NCBI GenBank assembly: GCA_002426495.1
Contig: DIQC01000064.1
Span: forward strand, 4,236-12,011
DNA length: 7,776 bases
Direction: 5' to 3'
Origin: Thermacetogenium sp. UBA5472
Lineage (GTDB): Bacteria > Bacillota > DSM-12270 > Thermacetogeniales > Thermacetogeniaceae
Both the position numbers and the translations under genes were made by a program. The notes beneath the pieces were generated by a model, which worked only from the letters and a program-made list of their open reading frames with translations, was not told the DNA's origin and ran no database searches. Positions 5,145-7,776 of the stretch are shown one piece after another (position 1 is the stretch's first letter; the number at the start of each line of letters is the position of its first letter).

Positions 5145-5393
5145 ATGGTTTCCAAATGCCCTGCCTGCAATGGATTGACACAACTGGAAGAGAGTTGCCC
5201 ACTCTGCAGCAGCCCTTTAGAGGACTGCGGGACAATAAGCATTTATTTAGATCCCTATGGTCCCTATGAGGAACCGGAAGAAACCACTACAGAAGGAGAA
5301 ACCGTCACAGGTGATGACCAATGTGTCCATTTTCTGCAGTGCCCCAGCTGTGATGAAAACATTTGCTACACGGTCAGCCGAGATCAAATATAA
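5145..5393 (+). CDS. Small Cys-rich zinc-ribbon-like protein of unknown function
   Basis: Soluble protein of 82 aa with three CxxC pairs: C5-x2-C8, C18-x2-C21 and C66-x2-C69, plus lone C28, C60 and C74. The first two pairs form a compact zinc-ribbon-like unit; an acidic linker (residues 42-58, EEPEE then a Thr/Glu-rich stretch) leads to the C-terminal CPSC knuckle. DPYGPYEEPEE in the middle recalls a widespread uncharacterised Clostridia family with a G-P-Y-x-P-Y motif (from memory). The start is ATG 5145, with TAAGGGTGA (5131-5139) as the ribosome site; the in-frame GTG at 5136 lies inside that site. Divergent from cysK and convergent with the deacetylase. It might bind zinc or serve as an adaptor; nothing shows a partner. 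Confidence 0.75.
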   Translation: MVSKCPACNGLTQLEESCPLCSSPLEDCGTISIYLDPYGPYEEPEETTTEGETVTGDDQCVHFLQCPSCDENICYTVSRDQI

Positions 5394-5422
5394 GATCACA
5401 GTAGCACATATGACGACACGAT

Positions 5423-5450
5423 TTAGCAGACAAGTCTCTGTCCCCTGTCT
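5423..5450 (+). repeat. Third GTCCCC-TGTCT repeat scrap
   Basis: TTAGCAGACA (5423-5432) is identical to 2575-2584, and it is followed by CTGTCCCCTGTCT (5438-5450), related to 2585-2596 and to the minus strand at 3927-3917. It lies between the convergent zinc-ribbon and deacetylase genes. The 13-mer and heptamer blocks of copies A and B are absent, so this is a partial copy. Confidence 0.5.
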
Positions 5451-5476
5451 ATCGCCCGGTTAATGTTACAACTATA

Positions 5477-6466
5477 TCAGATTAATGAATCACTGGTTAA
5501 AGCAGTTCGATTACATATTCGCGGTAGTTTCTCGCCCCTGCTCGGCCTGTCTGTAGTTGATGCGGGTCTATCACCGACCAATTCGGAGACCGTAACAAAC
5601 TCCCAGCCATCTTGGCGGAGATCGTTGATAAGTATAGGTAATGCCTTTAATGTCTCAGGTTTTCCCTCATGCAAAAGGATGATCGAGCCTGGCCCTATGT
5701 GATTTTTTATATTAGCTATTATTTCCTTGTGAGTTCTATTTTTTTCCCAATCCTTAGGGTCAACACTCCACAAAGCAACCCGCATATTCATCTCAGCAGC
5801 AACTGCTTCTAACTCAGGGCCATAGTTTCCCCCAGGAGGACGCACAAGTGTAATCTCTTGTTGAATCCGCTGATTCAAAAGGTCAGATGTGCGAGATATC
5901 TGCTGCCTAATAGAGTCCTTATTTTGCCGCTTCAGGTTAGGATGATCATAGGTATGGTTGCCAATTTCATGACCCTCCCCTGCGATCAAAGCTGCCAGAT
6001 TGGCGTTACTCTTAATATGTCTTCCAATCGGAAAAAAGGTGGCTTTTACATTATTTTCACGCAAGACTCGCAGGTAGTCTGCCGTATACTTAGAAGACGG
6101 CCCATCATCAAATGTCAGTGCTACCTTTTTACCGGCGGCAGGAACAGAACGCAGAATCTCTTCTCTGGGAACCAGGGGCACCGAGGACTGCACATCATTC
6201 TCAGGTACCACTATATGTACTGCCTCTTCAGCGTTATCTGCAGGGGTTTCCGGCTCATTGGCGGAAGCCTGTGCCGGAGCTGGTTTGGCAATATTGTCGC
6301 TCCCTTGCTGTTCGGCAATTGTGTCCTCACTGAACCCAAATGAAAAGGTAATCTGCATAAAGACAAGCACAATGGGGATCATTAAAATCAGAGCAGGCTT
6401 TAATAACCGCCTACCTGGATCACGCTGTAAATCCACTGCAGAAAAAACCGGGGGCAAGCTTCTCAT
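5477..6466 (-). CDS. Membrane-anchored polysaccharide deacetylase (NodB domain)
   Basis: Protein of 329 aa that probably removes N-acetyl groups from peptidoglycan or another surface glycan outside the cell. A short Arg-rich N-terminus leads to one hydrophobic helix (about residues 21-45), an uncleaved anchor or signal peptide. An Ala/Pro/Glu-rich linker (about 50-105) follows, then the NodB domain. Motifs are complete: TFDDG (catalytic D120, metal D121), H171-x3-H175 in NHTYDH, RPPGGNYG at 209-216, SVDPKDW with D236 and W240, and LLHEG with H266. About 35 polar C-terminal residues lie beyond the domain. ATG 6466 has GGGAG immediately before it and a second copy 10 nt further up. The substrate is not fixed by sequence; sporulation-type PdaA/PdaB relatives are possible. 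Confidence 0.93.
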   Translation of the reverse strand: MRSLPPVFSAVDLQRDPGRRLLKPALILMIPIVLVFMQITFSFGFSEDTIAEQQGSDNIAKPAPAQASANEPETPADNAEEAVHIVVPENDVQSSVPLVPREEILRSVPAAGKKVALTFDDGPSSKYTADYLRVLRENNVKATFFPIGRHIKSNANLAALIAGEGHEIGNHTYDHPNLKRQNKDSIRQQISRTSDLLNQRIQQEITLVRPPGGNYGPELEAVAAEMNMRVALWSVDPKDWEKNRTHKEIIANIKNHIGPGSIILLHEGKPETLKALPILINDLRQDGWEFVTVSELVGDRPASTTDRPSRGEKLPRICNRTALTSDSLI

Positions 6467-6484
6467 CTCCCTAAATCTCCCTAA
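6465..6484 (-). promoter_or_regulatory. Duplicated ribosome-site segment before the deacetylase
   Basis: The 10-mer ATCTCCCTAA (plus strand) occurs twice in tandem, 6465-6474 and 6475-6484, so the minus strand carries two GGGAG sites. The near one touches the ATG (0 nt) and the far one is 10 nt away, so the far copy is probably the working ribosome site. Loss or gain of one unit would change translation strength. Confidence 0.45.
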
Positions 6485-6489
6485 ATTCC

Positions 6490-6508
6490 TGATAAAGTTA
6501 TTTTATCA
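6490..6508. promoter_or_regulatory. AT-rich dyad TGATAAA-N5-TTTATCA upstream of the deacetylase
   Basis: A perfect 7-bp inverted repeat with a 5-nt centre lies 24-42 nt before the deacetylase ATG. On the minus strand it overlaps TATGAT followed by AAAAT, the best -10 candidate for this gene (no clear -35). The position suggits an operator, but it could also be incidental in AT-rich DNA. It does not match the Fur/PerR spacing (7-1-7) or the FNR/CRP consensus. Confidence 0.35.
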
Positions 6509-6524
6509 TATAAATTAGGTAGAT

Positions 6525-6557
6525 GATACGGTTTTTTCCGCTAATGGTACCTGTATC
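6525..6557. repeat. Weak foldback between pflA and the deacetylase
   Basis: GATAC-GGT (6525-6532) can pair with ACC-(T bulge)-GTATC (6549-6557) around a 16-nt loop. It lies downstream of pflA on the minus strand, where a terminator would be expected, but there is no T-run after the stem. No convincing terminator is seen for the pfl operon. Confidence 0.25.
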
Positions 6558-6604
6558 CGACAGTAATTTTTTACAAATGATGAGTGAGTAATTCCTTTTT
6601 TCTG

Positions 6605-7330
6605 TTAATGTATCTGTATTCCAGCAGCAGCAAGCTGCTTCTGGAAAAATTTCACCTCTTCTGGCGCTGCGGGTGGAATGCCAGCCAAAGGATCGGGCAG
6701 GCCCATTTCCCTCCATTTAACTGTGCCCATTTTATGATAACTAAGAACCTGAACAGGAATTTCCCTAGCAAAGGATTTTACAAGGCGAACGAGATCTTGA
6801 AGATCCTCTGCGGAATCATTGACATTGGGAATCAACACATAGGAGATCACCAATTCCACACCTGAGTCCACAGCTAGTTTCAGGTTCTTCAAGATCTCTT
6901 TATTGTCCTTTTCTGTCAGCTTTTCATGTTTCCCCTCATCGACCACCTTAATGGAGAACATCACTAAGTCTGTATGGGGTAATACTGTAAGAATATTTCC
7001 GTGGCGGCAAAAACCTGATGTATCCAAAGCCCGGTGTATTCCCAGTTCCCCTGCCTGCACAAATATGTCTCTGACAAATTCCGGCTGCAATAGGGGCTCC
7101 CCTCCTGAGACAGTTATTCCTCCACCTGATAAGTCCAAAAATGACTTATAGTCTTTCAGCTGCTCTATGATCTCCTCTACAGTCACCTGTTTGCCCTTCA
7201 TCAACCAGGTATCCGGATTATGACAGAAGCTGCAGCGGAGTGCACAGCCCTGCAGAAAGAGCACAAACCTGATGCCGCCATTGTCAACTGTACCAAGTGT
7301 TTCTATTGAATGTATATACCCAGTGCTCAT
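6605..7330 (-). CDS. pflA: Pyruvate formate-lyase activating enzyme (radical SAM)
   Basis: Radical SAM protein of 241 aa, usual length for PflA. It abstracts a hydrogen from the active-site glycine of pyruvate formate-lyase, using a [4Fe-4S] cluster and S-adenosylmethionine. The cluster motif C29-x3-C33-x2-C36 sits in FLQGCALRCSFCHNPDTW, and the SAM-binding GGE is at 76-78 in ITVSGGEPLLQ. The chain ends with the family-like YHKMGTVKW and AAAGIQIH segments; there is no extra 8Fe ferredoxin insert, which fits PflA rather than activases of other glycyl radical enzymes. The start at 7330 lies 2 nt after the pflB stop, with GGGGG (7340-7336) inside the last pflB codons serving as ribosome site, so translation is probably coupled. 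The substrate enzyme is immediately upstream. Confidence 0.96.
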   Translation of the reverse strand: MSTGYIHSIETLGTVDNGGIRFVLFLQGCALRCSFCHNPDTWLMKGKQVTVEEIIEQLKDYKSFLDLSGGGITVSGGEPLLQPEFVRDIFVQAGELGIHRALDTSGFCRHGNILTVLPHTDLVMFSIKVVDEGKHEKLTEKDNKEILKNLKLAVDSGVELVISYVLIPNVNDSAEDLQDLVRLVKSFAREIPVQVLSYHKMGTVKWREMGLPDPLAGIPPAAPEEVKFFQKQLAAAGIQIH

Positions 7331-7332
7331 TA

Positions 7333-7776
7333 CTACCCCCTATCAAAGATCGTACGCTCAATGACCTCTTTCTGCTGTTCCTTTGTCAGTTTTACGAAAT
7401 GCACAGCATAACCGGAGACACGAATGGTCAGCTGCGGGTATTTTTCTGGATGATGCATGGCGTCCACCAGTAGGTCTTTATCAAGAACATTGACATTGAT
7501 ATGGTGTCCCTCTCTTAAAAAATAGCCATCAAGAAGAGCGACCAGATTCCTGATGCGGCTGTCATGATCAGGCCCCAGCCCTCCAGGTGTGATGGAAAAG
7601 GTATAAGAGATTCCATCTAAGGCATCATCATAGGGAAGCTTAGCTACCGAAGCCATAGCGGCCAGGGCGCCCTTAGTATCCCGTCCATGCATAGGATTGG
7701 CTCCTGGTGCAAATGGCGCCCCCCCCTTCCTTCCATCAGGGGTACTGGCGGTTTTTTTGCCATACATCACATTGCT
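7333..7776 (-). CDS. pflB: Pyruvate formate-lyase, C-terminal part (cut by window edge)
   Basis: The last 147 residues of a glycyl radical enzyme that splits pyruvate plus CoA into acetyl-CoA and formate under anaerobic conditions. The reading frame is open to the window edge; internal GTG/ATG codons near 7765-7770 are not the true start. The segment begins SNVMYGKKTASTPDGR, followed by GAPFAPGANPMHGRD and GISYTFSI, typical of PflB. The radical-bearing glycine is in RVSGYAV (fragment residue 122, codon 7413-7411), 25 residues from the end as expected. The active-site cysteines lie in the missing part. Compared with E. coli PflB the fragment aligns nearly end to end by eye, with a slightly shorter region before HHINVNV. 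It is followed at once by pflA, so the two form an operon. Confidence 0.95.
   Translation of the reverse strand, partial: SNVMYGKKTASTPDGRKGGAPFAPGANPMHGRDTKGALAAMASVAKLPYDDALDGISYTFSITPGGLGPDHDSRIRNLVALLDGYFLREGHHINVNVLDKDLLVDAMHHPEKYPQLTIRVSGYAVHFVKLTKEQQKEVIERTIFDRG

Noticed and set aside
4930..5235. Minus-strand open frame of 101 codons between cysK and the zinc-ribbon gene
   Set aside because: It runs through the GC-rich foldback, the terminator-like hairpin, and the start of the zinc-ribbon gene on the other strand, shows no family motif, and has no good ribosome site.
3936..5393. Phosphoserine-dependent cysteine synthesis linking DUF1015 and cysK
   Set aside because: The cysK motifs follow the acetylserine-type enzyme, the genes are in separate transcription units, and the DUF1015 reaction is unproven. 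Kept only as a side note in the DUF1015 finding.
5858..6343. Long plus-strand open frame (161 codons) opposite the deacetylase
   Set aside because: It lies wholly inside a gene with complete NodB motifs on the other strand and shows no recognisable domain.

Overview
The window looks like chromosomal DNA from an anaerobic, low-to-mid GC Firmicute, probably a Clostridia-type organism. This rests on strong AGGAGG-type ribosome sites, GTG and possibly TTG starts, sigma-A-like promoters, and the gene content: pyruvate formate-lyase with its activase, a stand-alone MobB, a DUF1015 protein and a small Clostridia-style zinc-ribbon protein. I cannot name the genus.

Layout from left to right. Positions 1-83 (-) hold the first codons of a cation antiporter, cut by the window edge. 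158-919 (-) is a PHP-fold histidinol-phosphatase-like hydrolase. It diverges from 1102-2391 (+), a DUF1015 protein, and each of the two has a recognisable promoter in the shared spacer. 2647-3126 (-) is MobB, divergent from 3326-3811 (+), a glycine-zipper general-stress-type protein. 3936-4853 (-) is cysteine synthase with a near-consensus promoter and a dyad at its start site, divergent from 5145-5393 (+), a small Cys-rich protein. 5477-6466 (-) is a membrane-anchored polysaccharide deacetylase. 6605-7330 (-) is pyruvate formate-lyase activase, lying 2 nt after the end of pyruvate formate-lyase (7333-7776, -), whose N-terminal part is outside the window.

Apart from pflB-pflA (pyruvate to acetyl-CoA plus formate), and perhaps PHP hydrolase-antiporter, the genes are single units with alternating orientation. 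They look like ordinary housekeeping and accessory metabolism rather than one pathway. I see no defence system, prophage, CRISPR array, tRNA, rRNA or intact insertion sequence.

The most interesting content is intergenic. Several short dispersed repeats sit in the spacers: (i) two copies of a 45-51 bp palindrome sharing the 15-mer AAACTTACGCCAAGT; (ii) a composite element after the stop codons of both mobB and the stress gene, with AACNACC-type heptamers and a shared 13-mer, where one copy carries about 44 extra bases including a perfect hairpin; (iii) GTCCCC(C)TGTCT scraps at three places and a CAGGGGGAC-GGTTCT motif; (iv) a GC-rich foldback in front of cysK. They resemble REP/MITE-type elements scattered in a repeat-rich genome. 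I do not see a convincing new multi-gene system here.
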